DNA of 64,000 nt from CAVXFB01 sp963760935 (GTDB taxonomy: Bacteria; Planctomycetota; Planctomycetia; Pirellulales; Thermoguttaceae). The notes under the pieces are model-generated. The model was not told the origin of the DNA. It was given only the letters and a program-made list of their open reading frames with translations, and made no database searches. The stretch is taken from contig CAVXFB010000003.1 in NCBI GenBank assembly GCA_963760935.1, forward strand, positions 868,001 to 932,000, in the 5' to 3' direction. Below, one piece after another: positions 9,077 through 17,924 of the stretch (within the stretch, counting starts at the first letter, position 1; the number at the start of each line of letters is the position of its first letter). Made by a program: the position numbers and the translations under genes.

Positions 9077-9781
9077 CTACCGCCGGACTTCGACAATGCG
9101 AAACTTGGTGCCTTTGATCGGCGCACCGCCATTGTGAAACGCCAGGCCGTGGTAGTGATAGTTCGATAGGCGTCGATGCGTGTGGCCGAAGTAGACATCG
9201 CGAACTCCGGCGCCCGGGCCTTCCCCAATGCTCTCGAGGTACTTCAAAATCCGCCGCACAACGATCCGCCGGGCGAACACCAGTCGCGGCACCGGCTTGT
9301 GCAGACGCGTCGCTACCACCACGTCGTAGAGTTTGCTGAGGAACGGACCTCGGCGGCGATGATCGAGCCATTCGTCGCGGGCCTCGGCCAGCATCCGCGC
9401 GTCCATCACTTTGTTTGCAACGTCGCCGTGCAGAAACACACTGCTGCCCAGACGGACGTAGTAGCGATGCCAGACAAGGTTGGCCGTCCGCCCTTCCAAC
9501 TCGATGAGCCGGTCAATGAACGCCCTGTGATAATCGTGGTTTCCCAACACAACATGAAACTGGCAGTGAGGACACGTATTGGCCAATTCCTCCAACCAGT
9601 TGGAAGCGCGATCCACGGCCTTGAGAATTGGAATGCTCGACCAACGAAAGTCAAAAATGTCGCCACCAAGCACAAAGGTCTCGGCACGCGACGCCGTGTG
9701 GGCGATCTCTTCCAGGTATTGGTGGGCGTTAGAACGGTTGGCAAACAGGTGAAGATCGGAAACAAAATAGCATTTTGTCAT
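9077..9781 (-). CDS. LpxH-like calcineurin-type metallophosphoesterase
   Basis: This 234-residue cytoplasmic phosphoesterase resembles UDP-2,3-diacylglucosamine hydrolase, the lipid A pathway enzyme that cleaves UDP-diacylglucosamine. All five metal-binding blocks are visible in order: DLHLF, GDIFDFRW, GNHDYHR, HGD and GHTHRR. The start MTKCYFVSDLH is chosen because it puts the first block at the N-terminus and because its ATG overlaps the upstream birA stop (ATGA). The family also contains broader UDP-sugar and nucleotide phosphodiesterases, so lipid A substrate use is inferred. Confidence 0.8.
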   Translation of the reverse strand: MTKCYFVSDLHLFANRSNAHQYLEEIAHTASRAETFVLGGDIFDFRWSSIPILKAVDRASNWLEELANTCPHCQFHVVLGNHDYHRAFIDRLIELEGRTANLVWHRYYVRLGSSVFLHGDVANKVMDARMLAEARDEWLDHRRRGPFLSKLYDVVVATRLHKPVPRLVFARRIVVRRILKYLESIGEGPGAGVRDVYFGHTHRRLSNYHYHGLAFHNGGAPIKGTKFRIVEVRR

Positions 9782-10554
9782 GGTGCATCGGCTCCGGAAA
9801 CTACTCCGGAATAAAGGGCCTCCGTACCGGCCGGCGTCTGCAACACGAGGGCCCCGTCGAGGGCAATTCCCTGGCATTGACCGGCGACCGAGCGGTTGCT
9901 CCAACTGACGGTCAACTCTCGGCCGCGTTGCAGGCAAACGGCGTCGGCCCGGGCCGCGATGTCGTCAGGTGCAGCGGTCAAGCGAACCAGCGCATGCTGC
10001 AAGTGCTGCAAAAGATCGATCAAGAGTGCCGTTTGGTCGCAGGCACGTCCGCAAAGATCTCGGAGAGTGACGACGGTGCTCTGTAATTCTACGGGGGCAT
10101 CGGCCTGCGAGTTGTTTGAGTTCAGGCCAATGCCGATCACATGACGACCATCGGCCAACACTTCGATCAGAATGCCGGCCAACTTTCGTCCAGCGACGAA
10201 GACGTCGTTCGGCCAATGGAGGCCAACCTGATGTCGGGGAACCAAGGGAGCGACTGTATCGATGACCGCCACCGCCGCGGCTAAAGAGACCAGGGGGGCG
10301 CGGCCACCGCCTAAGCCTAACGAGTTGCCATCCAGCAACAAGCTAAACGCCAAGGCGCCATCGCCCGTCCACCAGCGATTGCCGCCGCGACCGCGGCCAG
10401 CCGTTTGTCTATCGGCGACCACTAGTAGCGGCAGTAGTTTGCCATCTTGCACCGCACACGCGGCCGCGCGGTCGTTTGTCGAAGCAAGGCTCGCCTGATG
10501 GTCCACCCGGGCAACAGACGTTTCACCAAGAATGCGGTCGATGTCGATCATCAT
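9778..10554 (-). CDS. birA: Biotin-[acetyl-CoA-carboxylase] ligase
   Basis: This protein of about 258 residues activates biotin as biotinyl-AMP and attaches it to the carboxylase biotin carrier protein. It lacks the N-terminal DNA-binding domain, so it is a monofunctional (class I) ligase and not a repressor. The motif GRGRGGNRW (biotinyl-AMP loop), WPNDV and KLAGILIE (catalytic lysine and biotin pocket) are all present. A C-terminal SH3-like domain follows (GRELTVSW...GIALDGALVLQ). Two adjacent ATGs at 10554 and 10551 are equally good starts. It is translationally coupled to the phosphoesterase downstream. Confidence 0.88.
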   Translation of the reverse strand: MMIDIDRILGETSVARVDHQASLASTNDRAAACAVQDGKLLPLLVVADRQTAGRGRGGNRWWTGDGALAFSLLLDGNSLGLGGGRAPLVSLAAAVAVIDTVAPLVPRHQVGLHWPNDVFVAGRKLAGILIEVLADGRHVIGIGLNSNNSQADAPVELQSTVVTLRDLCGRACDQTALLIDLLQHLQHALVRLTAAPDDIAARADAVCLQRGRELTVSWSNRSVAGQCQGIALDGALVLQTPAGTEALYSGVVSGADAP

Positions 10555-10603
10555 GTCGAACCAAGCGTCGAGGGATTGGCACACCCAATTCTATACCGCT
10601 CGT

Positions 10604-10999
10604 CTACCCATATCCCAATTGCCTGAGCTCCTCTTCTCCAAGCCCATGATGATGGCCCAACTCGTGAAGTATGGTAATGCGAATTTGCTCTCGCAATCGC
10701 TCGGTCGTAATGCGGCCATCGCGGCCGGCAGCGGCCGAAAGAACGCCCTCGCGATAAATTGTCACCACATCGGGCATCGTTCCGGAGTGCGTGATGCTTT
10801 TGTCGCCAATGGGGATGCCTGTGTACAGTCCGCATAGGTCGTCAAGGTACTTGACGCCCATCCGATCCATCACGTCCTCCGAGGGGTAATCCTCGACGTG
10901 CAGCGGCACTTTCTCGATGAGCTCATGGACCACCGGCGGCAGGCGACCAAGCACCCATTCCAATTGCTCATCGAAACGGCGACGAGTGTGTTCATTCAT
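10604..10999 (-). CDS. Zincin-like metallopeptidase (PF06262 type)
   Basis: This 131-residue protein carries the zinc-binding motif HELGHHHGL near its C-terminus (the HExxH of TILHELGHHHG). The order of features matches the small bacterial 'Zincin_1'/DUF1025 metallopeptidase family: a helical N-terminus (FDEQLEWVLGRLPPVV), GLYTGIP, then IYREGVL, then HELGHH. The start MNEHTRRR is chosen from a GAGA-type upstream site. Cellular substrates of this family are not established. It follows birA in the reverse direction with about 50 bp separation and may be read into it. Confidence 0.8.
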   Translation of the reverse strand: MNEHTRRRFDEQLEWVLGRLPPVVHELIEKVPLHVEDYPSEDVMDRMGVKYLDDLCGLYTGIPIGDKSITHSGTMPDVVTIYREGVLSAAAGRDGRITTERLREQIRITILHELGHHHGLGEEELRQLGYG

Positions 11000-11293
11000 G
11001 CGTGATATTTCTCGGTGACGCACGCTACGTCACGGTCACGATACAGCAATGGTATCAGACTGATCCACTCAGGGCACGACCACGTGACGAAAAGCCCGTA
11101 GCGCCTCGAGAAATGCTCTTTAATCGCCGGACGACATTCCGCATAGCGGCGGGGTGCGCCTCGACATCGCCCTACCCCACCCCGCGATCGGGGTGCAAAT
11201 GCCGCCCAGCTAAGCGCGCGAATGGGAGGCAACTCCGCCCGACGTAACCCATGGGCAACGGGAGTCAACTCCTAGCGTTATCGCGAAGCACAA

Positions 11294-11932
11294 CTACACC
11301 AACTCTTTGCGCACGGCCCAAACGGCGGCTTGCGTGCGATCGGAGACGCCGATCTTGCGCAGGATGTGCTGCACGTGCTCCTTGACCGTCTCGTAACTAA
11401 TATGCAGCGTTTGCGCGATCTCCTTGTTCGTCAGCCCATAGGCCAACTGCTTCAGAACCTCGCTCTCGCGCTGCGTCAAAGGCACTTCCACGTCCGCAGC
11501 CAATCGCGGTGTAGCCAAGGCGCCGGTGACGCGGCGCAACTCGTCGCGGGTCCAGGCGCTTTCGCCGGCCGCTGCCGTTCGAAGGCCGGCAAGCAACTCG
11601 TCGCGGGTGCAGCCCTTCAGAAGGTATCCATTCGCTCCCAAGGCCACGGCCCTGGCCACGTACGTCGGATTGTCGAACGTGGAAAGGATCATGATGGGTA
11701 GGTTCGGCTTGTCGAGCCTGATGCGTCCTAAAGCCGTCAGCCCATCACCGTCGGGCATGCGGATGTCGAGCAATGCGACGTCCACATCATTTTCCAAGGC
11801 GAACTTTACCGCCGCCGCGCCAGTCGAGACTTCGCCGACTACCTTGACCTCGGTGCCGGCCAGCATCGTCTTCAAGCCGCTGCGAACCACCTCGTGGTCG
11901 TCGGCGATCAACAACCGAATCTTATTTGTCAT
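11294..11932 (-). CDS. NarL/FixJ-type response regulator (orphan)
   Basis: This 212-residue regulator has an N-terminal receiver domain with the acidic pair DD at 11-12, the phospho-acceptor Asp56 in LLDIRMPDGDG, Thr in LSTFD and the conserved Lys in YLLKG. A C-terminal LuxR-type helix-turn-helix follows (LTQRESEVLKQLAYGLTNKEIAQTLHISYETVKEH). It should bind DNA when phosphorylated. No histidine kinase is adjacent, so the partner is elsewhere. The 277 bp upstream contain G-runs and an A-rich stretch but no clear operator. Confidence 0.9.
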   Translation of the reverse strand: MTNKIRLLIADDHEVVRSGLKTMLAGTEVKVVGEVSTGAAAVKFALENDVDVALLDIRMPDGDGLTALGRIRLDKPNLPIMILSTFDNPTYVARAVALGANGYLLKGCTRDELLAGLRTAAAGESAWTRDELRRVTGALATPRLAADVEVPLTQRESEVLKQLAYGLTNKEIAQTLHISYETVKEHVQHILRKIGVSDRTQAAVWAVRKELV

Positions 11933-12209
11933 GAGGCACTCCTGTGTTCCGTCCTTTGTTCCCTACGCACCTACGCACCACTATGGTCGATTCGCTGTCA
12001 GGGGATTTGCCACTGCGTAAGTCTCGTCCCCCATTCTTAGGCGGGCCATTCCCTCTAGAATCATAGCAGAAAATTCGGTTGGGGGGAGGGGGCTAACGGG
12101 TTTCTGGGGGCGTTCTGACCAAAAACCTGGCGAAATCATCAAAATAATCCGGGAAATTCCCCCAGCATGCAAGCCCCCCTGCAATTTTTCTTCCTATCAT
12201 ATGCCTTTC
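11933..12209. other. Intergenic region, no gene seen
   Basis: This 277-bp gap between the response regulator and the dehydrogenase gene, both on the minus strand, has G-tracts (GGGGGGAGGGGG near 12085), an A-rich stretch and CCCCC runs near 12160. No open frame with coding character, terminator or promoter could be supported. Confidence 0.4.
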
Positions 12210-13306
12210 CTACGACGTTAGCTTGCGGCAGATCGCCGCCGCCATCTCCTGTGTCCCCACTGCGGTAGGGTCGTCACGATCCGGTTTCATGTCGTACGTA
12301 ACGTCCTTCCCTTCCACAATCACGGCGGCCACAGCCTTTTCCAGTCGAGCGGCCGCATCGATCTCCTTAAGGTGGTGCAGCATCATCGCCGCCGAAAGTA
12401 TCAAGGCCGTCGGATTCACTTTGTCTTGGCCTTTGTACTTCGGGGCGCTGCCGTGGGTGGCCTCGAAGACGGCGGCGTTGGGTCCAAGGTTCGCCCCCGG
12501 CGCCACGCCCAGCCCTCCCACCAAGCCGGCCGCCAGATCGCTTATGATGTCGCCATAGAGATTGGGCAACACCAACACGTCATACAGTTCGGGCTTCTGC
12601 ACCAACTGCATGCACATGTTGTCTACGATCCGATCCTCGAACTTGATGTTGGAAAACTCCTGGGCCACCTTGCGCCAACGGCCAGAAACAGGCCGTCGGT
12701 ATGCTTCATGATATTGGCTTTATGGACGGCCGTCACTTTCCGGCGGCCATTATCCCGGGCGTATTCAAAAGCGCATCGCACGATCCGCTCGGTTCCCGAA
12801 ATGCTGATCGGTTTGATTGAGACGCCCGTCTCCGCACAGCCGGAGCGAATGTGCCGAGGCGACAGCTTGTTGATGCAGTGGATCAATTCGCCCGTTCCAT
12901 CATGACCGGCCTCGAACTCGATGCCGGCATACAAATCCTCCGTGTTCTCGCGAACGATAACCAAGTCGACAGGTCGCTTGCTAAAATACGTTCGCACACC
13001 GGGATAGTACTTGCACGGGCGAATGCACGCGAACAGTTCCAACTCCTGCCGCAGATGAACGTTGATGCTGCGAAACCCAGTGCCAATCGGCGTGGTGATG
13101 GGCGCCTTCAAGGCACAGCGCGTGCGGCGGACGCTGGCCATCGTTGCGTCGGGCAACGGCGTCCCGGTTCGGGCCATCACGTCGATGCCCGCTTCCTGGA
13201 CATCCCAACGAATCGCCACACCCGTAGCTTCGACGCAGTGACGCGCCGCCTCGGCCAGTTCGGGCCCGACGCCGTCGCCGGTAATGAGTGTCACTTCGTG
13301 AGTCAT
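12210..13306 (-). CDS. Isocitrate/isopropylmalate dehydrogenase family protein, frameshifted
   Basis: This enzyme of about 365 residues belongs to the NAD(P)-dependent beta-decarboxylating dehydrogenases and is closest in style to NAD-type isocitrate dehydrogenases. Seen motifs are ITGDGVGPEL at the N-terminus, VIVRENTEDLYAG, VHKANIMKHTDGLF (catalytic Lys) and LPNLYGDIISDLAAGLVGG (metal-binding Asp). The frame breaks after LFLAV. Adding one T to the TT at 12677-12678 (AA on the plus strand) restores AVWRKVAQEFSNI, so a homopolymer deletion error is likely. The start MTHEVTLITGDG is the first Met before the conserved core. Isopropylmalate or homoisocitrate as the substrate cannot be excluded. 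Confidence 0.85.
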
Positions 13307-13407
13307 AGTCCTCAATACTTCTAGACTGCTGGCAAACGCATAAACACTCAAAGCTACCAAGCCTACGTATGCCAGTCAACTGGCCCCCGCGGAAGGCGTC
13401 TTCACGC

Positions 13408-13560
13408 TTACGGCCTGGGCGGCGCAACAACAACCGTCACATATTCTGGCACAGCGATAGCACCGTAACGCTCTTTCAACGAAATGAGGGACCGATAGTC
13501 GACGCCAACCGGTGATGCGATCACTAACACCGTGCCGTATCGGGGGCTATGGCAACTCAT
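13408..13560 (-). CDS. Possible small coupled ORF
   Basis: This 50-residue frame begins at an ATG lying 14 nt before the end of the upstream stop codon (ATGAGTTGCCATAG), an arrangement that permits translational coupling. The peptide (YGTVLVIASPVGVDYRSL, then VPEYVTVVVAPPRP) is fairly hydrophobic and has no recognised domain. It may equally be a chance frame. Confidence 0.25.
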   Translation of the reverse strand: MSCHSPRYGTVLVIASPVGVDYRSLISLKERYGAIAVPEYVTVVVAPPRP

Positions 13561-13819
13561 ACAGACCGCCGCCCGCGCACCGCAGCCTGCCCTGTCGGGC
13601 AAGTTCTTCCCAGATCGCCGATGGATACTGATCTGGCGGTGTGATGGCCACGATCCCCGACGCGCGACCGCTGCTCATCGGCCCAACGCCAATCCGCGAC
13701 TGATCGTCCAGACAAGTCAGCTTCAGCCGTTTCTTAAAGGCCTTGAGCGCGGCTTTTAGTTCCTGTGGGCTTGGCGATGGGGCAGGCGTTGGATCGGAGG
13801 CGACCATTGATGTCTCCAT
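13547..13819 (-). CDS. Small conserved-type planctomycete protein
   Basis: This 90-residue soluble protein starts at METSMVAS; the frame continues upstream but only with low-complexity, non-coding-like residues. A Pro/Ser/Thr-rich linker precedes a basic helix (ELKAALKAFKKRLKLTCLDD), a GRASGIVAI loop, PDQYPSAIWEELARQGRLR and a final GGGLYELP. The shape is that of a short winged-helix-like domain and fits small proteins common in planctomycetes, but no function is known to me. Confidence 0.6.
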   Translation of the reverse strand: METSMVASDPTPAPSPSPQELKAALKAFKKRLKLTCLDDQSRIGVGPMSSGRASGIVAITPPDQYPSAIWEELARQGRLRCAGGGLYELP

Positions 13820-13976
13820 TGCAGGTGTCAGCTTTCCATTGTTGCTGCGCAACCGTCGATGCAAGACCATCGGAACGAACAAGACACCATCGGACGCGTT
13901 TACACTCGGCTTGCACAAAATTGCGATGATACGACTACGGGATCGGTGCGATCCAGCGAACAAGCACCGCCATTTG

Positions 13977-14954
13977 TCACGGGCCGGCGCCGACGGTGGC
14001 AAGCAGGTCGAATCGGTGTTGCCGCAGGGCTCGGTACGAATCCGCTGTATAGATGATGATCGCGGTCCAAATGCAGATGAACGTGATAAGCTGCGGGATT
14101 GCAAATGACTCGTTGAAGACTACAACGGCAGTCACAAATTGCAGCGTAGGCGTAAGGTACTGTAGGATTCCTAACGTCGTCAGCCGGAGACGGCGCGTTG
14201 CGGCGCCGAAAAACAAGAGCGGCACCGTGCTAACGGGTCCGCTAAGCACCAGTAGCCCGAACATCGTCAACTGAGTTCCCGTCGTCTCGCCGGTGAGTGC
14301 CAAATAGCAGAGATAAGCCAGAGCGCAAGGCATCATGAACAGCGTTTCCACCGAGAGACTCACCAGCCCGTCAGCCTTCACGGTTTTTCGTATCAACGAG
14401 TAGAAGGCAAATGTGGATGCCATGAGCACGGCAATCCACGGAATGTGTCTCAGCGAGCCGGCCAACACCAATACACCGGCCAACGCCAGCACCATGCTCG
14501 CAAGCTGGTACGGGCGCAACCGTTCTCTAAGAAAGGTGACCCCCAGTACAACGCTGACAAGTGGACCGATGAAGCAACCAACGCTAGTTTCGAGAAGCTG
14601 CCCGGAGTCTATCGAGTAGATGAATGTTAACCAGTTGGCAGCGATCAACAGAGCGCTCATGGCAAGCAGGAGCGCCGATCTTCCGTTTCGCAGTTCGCCG
14701 CGCACCTCGCGCCAGCGGCCTAGGAAGTGAGCGATCACCAGGAGCATTACAAACGACCACAGCGCCCGATACGCCAGGACCTCCACCGGGGCCACCCGCT
14801 CGACGAGCTTGAAATACAAGGGACATAAGCCCCATAGCCCATAGGCAGCAACGCCGTAGGCGGCGCCCTGCCGCGGATCGATGTCCACCGAAGTCAACAG
14901 ACGGCCGATGTCCTCTGCGGCGACCCCTGCACTGTCTCGTTGATCCATTTTCAA
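13977..14954 (-). CDS. rarD: RarD-type EamA/DMT transporter
   Basis: This 325-residue inner-membrane protein has about ten hydrophobic helices arranged as two EamA repeats. The first includes GLCPLYFKLVERVAPVEVLAYRALWSF, the signature segment of RarD (chloramphenicol-sensitivity protein family). Later conserved stretches are ANWLTFIYSIDSGQLLETSVGCFIGPL, RLRPYQLASMVLALAGV and LGILQYLTPTLQFVTAV. The transported substrate is unknown. An ATG two codons downstream (14948) is an alternative start. Confidence 0.88.
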   Translation of the reverse strand: MKMDQRDSAGVAAEDIGRLLTSVDIDPRQGAAYGVAAYGLWGLCPLYFKLVERVAPVEVLAYRALWSFVMLLVIAHFLGRWREVRGELRNGRSALLLAMSALLIAANWLTFIYSIDSGQLLETSVGCFIGPLVSVVLGVTFLRERLRPYQLASMVLALAGVLVLAGSLRHIPWIAVLMASTFAFYSLIRKTVKADGLVSLSVETLFMMPCALAYLCYLALTGETTGTQLTMFGLLVLSGPVSTVPLLFFGAATRRLRLTTLGILQYLTPTLQFVTAVVVFNESFAIPQLITFICIWTAIIIYTADSYRALRQHRFDLLATVGAGP

Positions 14955-14988
14955 GTCACCATGTACGCCGATGCGCTGAGCGAACGCA

Positions 14989-16341
14989 TCAGAACCCCAA
15001 GCCCGGTCCGTCGAGTGCTGCGGTCCCCAGCGTGCCGTCGGTTACGCAGAACATGGAAGGGAAACGCTCGGCCCAGCCGCGATTGCCCGCCGGGCAGTAT
15101 TGTCGCCCGTTTCCCTCAATGGCCGCAATAGTGGGAATTCTTGCCGATAGGCTGGCCGAATGCAACAGCAATGCGCCGGGGCAGGTCAGGTCCTGTACGC
15201 AGAGGAACATCCCATATTTTTGGGCCGCGGCGCCCATCAACAGCGCCTCGCTATGCCCTTTGCAAGCCTTCAAGGCCACACCGGAATAGCCCAATTCCCG
15301 ACTTAGCAGCAGACTCTCGAAATCAACCAGCGATTCATCGATCACCACCGGCTTGATCTGTGCGGCTTTGTGCATGTGGTTCTCCGGGTTTGCCCGAAGG
15401 TCGCGGTTCGTTGGCTGCTCGATGTACTGCAACCGGTTGAATGCTTGTGGCGACTGCTGACCGATACGCGTCAGGAAGTCGAGCACATACTCCACGTTGG
15501 CGCATTTTTCATTGAAGTCGGCCGAATAGAACCACTGCCGGCATCCTCGGGCAGCCTGGGCCGCAGATGCAACCCGTTCGATCGCTACAACTCGGGCAAC
15601 GTCCCACGCCAAATCGTCGCCATTGAGCTTGATCTTCAGGTGTGTCAGGCCGTCGGCCGCGATCCACTCAGCGAGAGTTTCGGGCAGACCGTCGCTGATT
15701 CGGACGGAAATATCTGCCTCGGTCAATGGGTCGAGCGCGCCCACGAGATGATACAACGGCATCCGCGGCTTCGGCTGCCGCAGCGTATAGCGGTCGAGAT
15801 ATTCACCGGCGAATTCCGCACCTAGGCACGCGCTCAGGTCGCGATTGGCATACTCGGGCCCTAGCAGGTTGTACGAGTTCGCGCCCAGGGCTTTGCCGAA
15901 GGCGTCGTGGATGGCAGCTTCGGTTGGACTAGCCGAAACAAGCTGAGCCAACCGCGGCATGGGCTCCGCCAGGTCGGCGGCGTGCGCGATCTCGTCGGCA
16001 ATCGACCGGTGCGATTGCGACAAATCATGCGTGATGTCGAGCGGATGACCGATGCCACGGTACTCACCGGCGGCCAGCGCAGTCCGCCGAGACATTTCGA
16101 TCATTGCGTTCAGCGTTTGCTCCGTCGAAAGTCGCTGGCTCGGCCATGCCCACACATTGCCCATCGGCATCGAGCCCAAGCCCTGGCCGCGCCGGCCGTC
16201 GCGCGTCTCGGCGGTCACGGTTACATTTGCCAATACGACGTCGGTCACCACCCGGCCACCGAATTTAATGGGCGCTCGGTACTTGATGTACTCCGTGTTG
16301 GTCGAGACGTCGACGATTCGAATGTCAGTTTGCTTCGCCAT
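14989..16341 (-). CDS. Mandelate racemase/muconate lactonizing enzyme family protein
   Basis: This 450-residue protein belongs to the enolase superfamily, which abstracts a proton alpha to a carboxylate using a divalent metal. The C-terminal barrel shows the KxK pair in HLKIKLNGDD, metal ligands in ADFNE, IEQPT and VIDES, and a final ALKACKGHSE lysine motif. That is the order expected of the MLE-like subgroup. The substrate cannot be read from the sequence. It may be an acid-sugar dehydratase, cycloisomerase or racemase. No pathway partners are adjacent. Confidence 0.8.
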   Translation of the reverse strand: MAKQTDIRIVDVSTNTEYIKYRAPIKFGGRVVTDVVLANVTVTAETRDGRRGQGLGSMPMGNVWAWPSQRLSTEQTLNAMIEMSRRTALAAGEYRGIGHPLDITHDLSQSHRSIADEIAHAADLAEPMPRLAQLVSASPTEAAIHDAFGKALGANSYNLLGPEYANRDLSACLGAEFAGEYLDRYTLRQPKPRMPLYHLVGALDPLTEADISVRISDGLPETLAEWIAADGLTHLKIKLNGDDLAWDVARVVAIERVASAAQAARGCRQWFYSADFNEKCANVEYVLDFLTRIGQQSPQAFNRLQYIEQPTNRDLRANPENHMHKAAQIKPVVIDESLVDFESLLLSRELGYSGVALKACKGHSEALLMGAAAQKYGMFLCVQDLTCPGALLLHSASLSARIPTIAAIEGNGRQYCPAGNRGWAERFPSMFCVTDGTLGTAALDGPGLGF

Positions 16342-16464
16342 CTTTAGTGCTCGAAAGGTGACCGGCCCCTTGGAAACGCTGTATGATACGCGTCCCGACG
16401 CCGATCGGCGGCCAATTCGCCGCCATGTGACGATTGGTGTCTTTGTTTGTTGGCTGCGTATGCG

Positions 16465-16725
16465 TCAGTAGTCAACTTGTGCAAGCGAAATTGCTTCGCT
16501 CGAAAGCAGGACGGGAATGCCGTCCAGAATCGGATAGAGAAGCGATTTGTCGGCTCGCAATAGCCCACCACCGATTGGTTGGTCCACCGGTTGGCCCGCC
16601 TGGTTCCGCACGCGCCCCGCCGCAATTGCCCGGTTCAGTCGGGTCAGGAGCCGGTCGTCTGCGACAGACAGAGGCGTCTGGTCGACCGGGCAAACGAGAA
16701 TTGACAGCAATGCCGTGTCTATCAT
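16465..16725 (-). CDS. Trm112/UPF0434-like small zinc-ribbon remnant
   Basis: This 86-residue protein resembles the Trm112 family: LLSILVCPVDQTPLSV at the N-terminus and LLRADKSLLYPILDGIPVLLSSEAI at the C-terminus, typical of the YPI..GIPVLL ending. Only one cysteine remains where the family often has CPxCK...C, so zinc binding may be lost. A long insert separates the two halves. The start MIDTALL is preferred; an ATG nine codons upstream is possible. Trm112 proteins activate methyltransferases, but no partner is adjacent. Confidence 0.7.
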   Translation of the reverse strand: MIDTALLSILVCPVDQTPLSVADDRLLTRLNRAIAAGRVRNQAGQPVDQPIGGGLLRADKSLLYPILDGIPVLLSSEAISLAQVDY

Positions 16726-16974
16726 GATGCCATCGCCGGAGCCATCTGCCAAATCACTAGGATTGCGGATTGGCCACGGTTCTGCAAGGCCCCGCTGGCT
16801 ACGACAACCGCCTTTTTGGCCGACAGAGTTCGTGGCGCCGTGACTTTGACCGGTTGGGCGTGCCCGCCCGTCGCCACAGTCTAACGCTCGGCCGGCGATT
16901 GGGGTCGCGTCCTATCAGCGCCATACGAGCGGGCACCACAGAGGCCTCGCCACCCCACAGAACGGTCCCCGGCC

Positions 16975-17274
16975 CTATGTTGCCGTCGGAGCGTGGGTTC
17001 GCGACCGCCGCCGAACGGTTTTCGACGCGCTCCAGTCCTTGGTCAGCGTCTCAAACACCTCGGGCGATTCGTAGCGAATAACGTTCTTGCCCTCCGGCAT
17101 AGGCCCGATAAGACCGCGAAACACCGGTAGACCGCGCAAGCCAAGATCGGTGCTACAGTCGTCCACGCCCACCTGGGAATGGCGTTTGAGCAGATCCTCC
17201 TGTGAGTCGTAATCGCGGGTGCGGATTTGGCCATCGGCGCCGCGAGTAACAACGCGAAAGGTGTCTTTATCCAT
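16975..17274 (-). CDS. Hypothetical protein
   Basis: This 99-residue soluble protein is not recognised. A good Shine-Dalgarno (GAGGAATT, with the ATG 6-7 nt downstream) supports the start MDKDTFRVVTRG. The N-terminus is strand-like (FRVVTRGADGQIRTRDYDS). The middle holds two cysteines (DDCSTDLGLRGLPVFRGLIG) and an acidic segment, and the tail is basic and Ser/Thr-rich. It stands alone; flanking gaps give no context for function. Confidence 0.5.
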   Translation of the reverse strand: MDKDTFRVVTRGADGQIRTRDYDSQEDLLKRHSQVGVDDCSTDLGLRGLPVFRGLIGPMPEGKNVIRYESPEVFETLTKDWSASKTVRRRSRTHAPTAT

Positions 17275-17924
17275 CGCTGCAATTCCTCTCGATTATTTGG
17301 CAAGGCATACCGGCCAACGAAAAGCACTCGACGGCCATAGGCGGTATCGTCGCACCGCGGTCGCGGGGCGAAACGAATCTATCGGCGGCGACATAGAAGC
17401 GGCATTCCCACGAACCGGCAGAATGCTAATCACAGACAACGTCGTTATCATCTGATAGCGCAAAGGCGTAACGCGAGGGTTATGCCGGTCGGATGTGCCG
17501 ACGAGTACGATCGAGCCCTGATGCACCGTGCATGCTCAATATAGGAGTCTTGCCGACGAGTGCTGCAAAGCACGGCGTCAGACCAGCACGAAGCTCGTAA
17601 CGTGCACGCGGATTTTGTGACGTTGCGTTGGATGGTCGCTGGCGCCAATAGCGAACGCATCCGTTCAACTGTGACGGCTGCCAAGCGTTCGATCTAGGAC
17701 TTTGCAACTCTCAGAACACAGTCCCGCAACCCACCCGCATGGTGCATATATTTTACCAATAAGAGTAATATCGTAAACCGCCACAAAATATTAAATTAAC
17801 AGTCGGCATTGTTGGTATTGCGCCAGTTGGTGTCACATTCTCGGCTCGCGCGCGTAATTCTGCCATATTGTGACGCCGGCGCCCGCGTTCATCGGTTTGT
17901 ACCAGGAACTCTAGGGAGGCAGCG
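17275..17924. other. Long intergenic region with AT-rich leader
   Basis: This 650-bp gap has no convincing gene. The last ~190 bp upstream of the secreted glycosidase are distinctly AT-rich for this genome (ATATTTTACCAATAAGAG, then AAAATATTAAATTAAC around 17785) and probably contain its promoter and regulatory sites. An AGGGAGGC ribosome-binding site lies at 17912-17919. No defined operator or terminator could be assigned. Confidence 0.45.

Noticed and set aside
17293..17684. Small minus-strand open frames in the long gap before the glycosidase
   Set aside because: They lack ribosome-binding sites, have Arg/Ser-rich translations typical of chance frames, and overlap one another in different frames.
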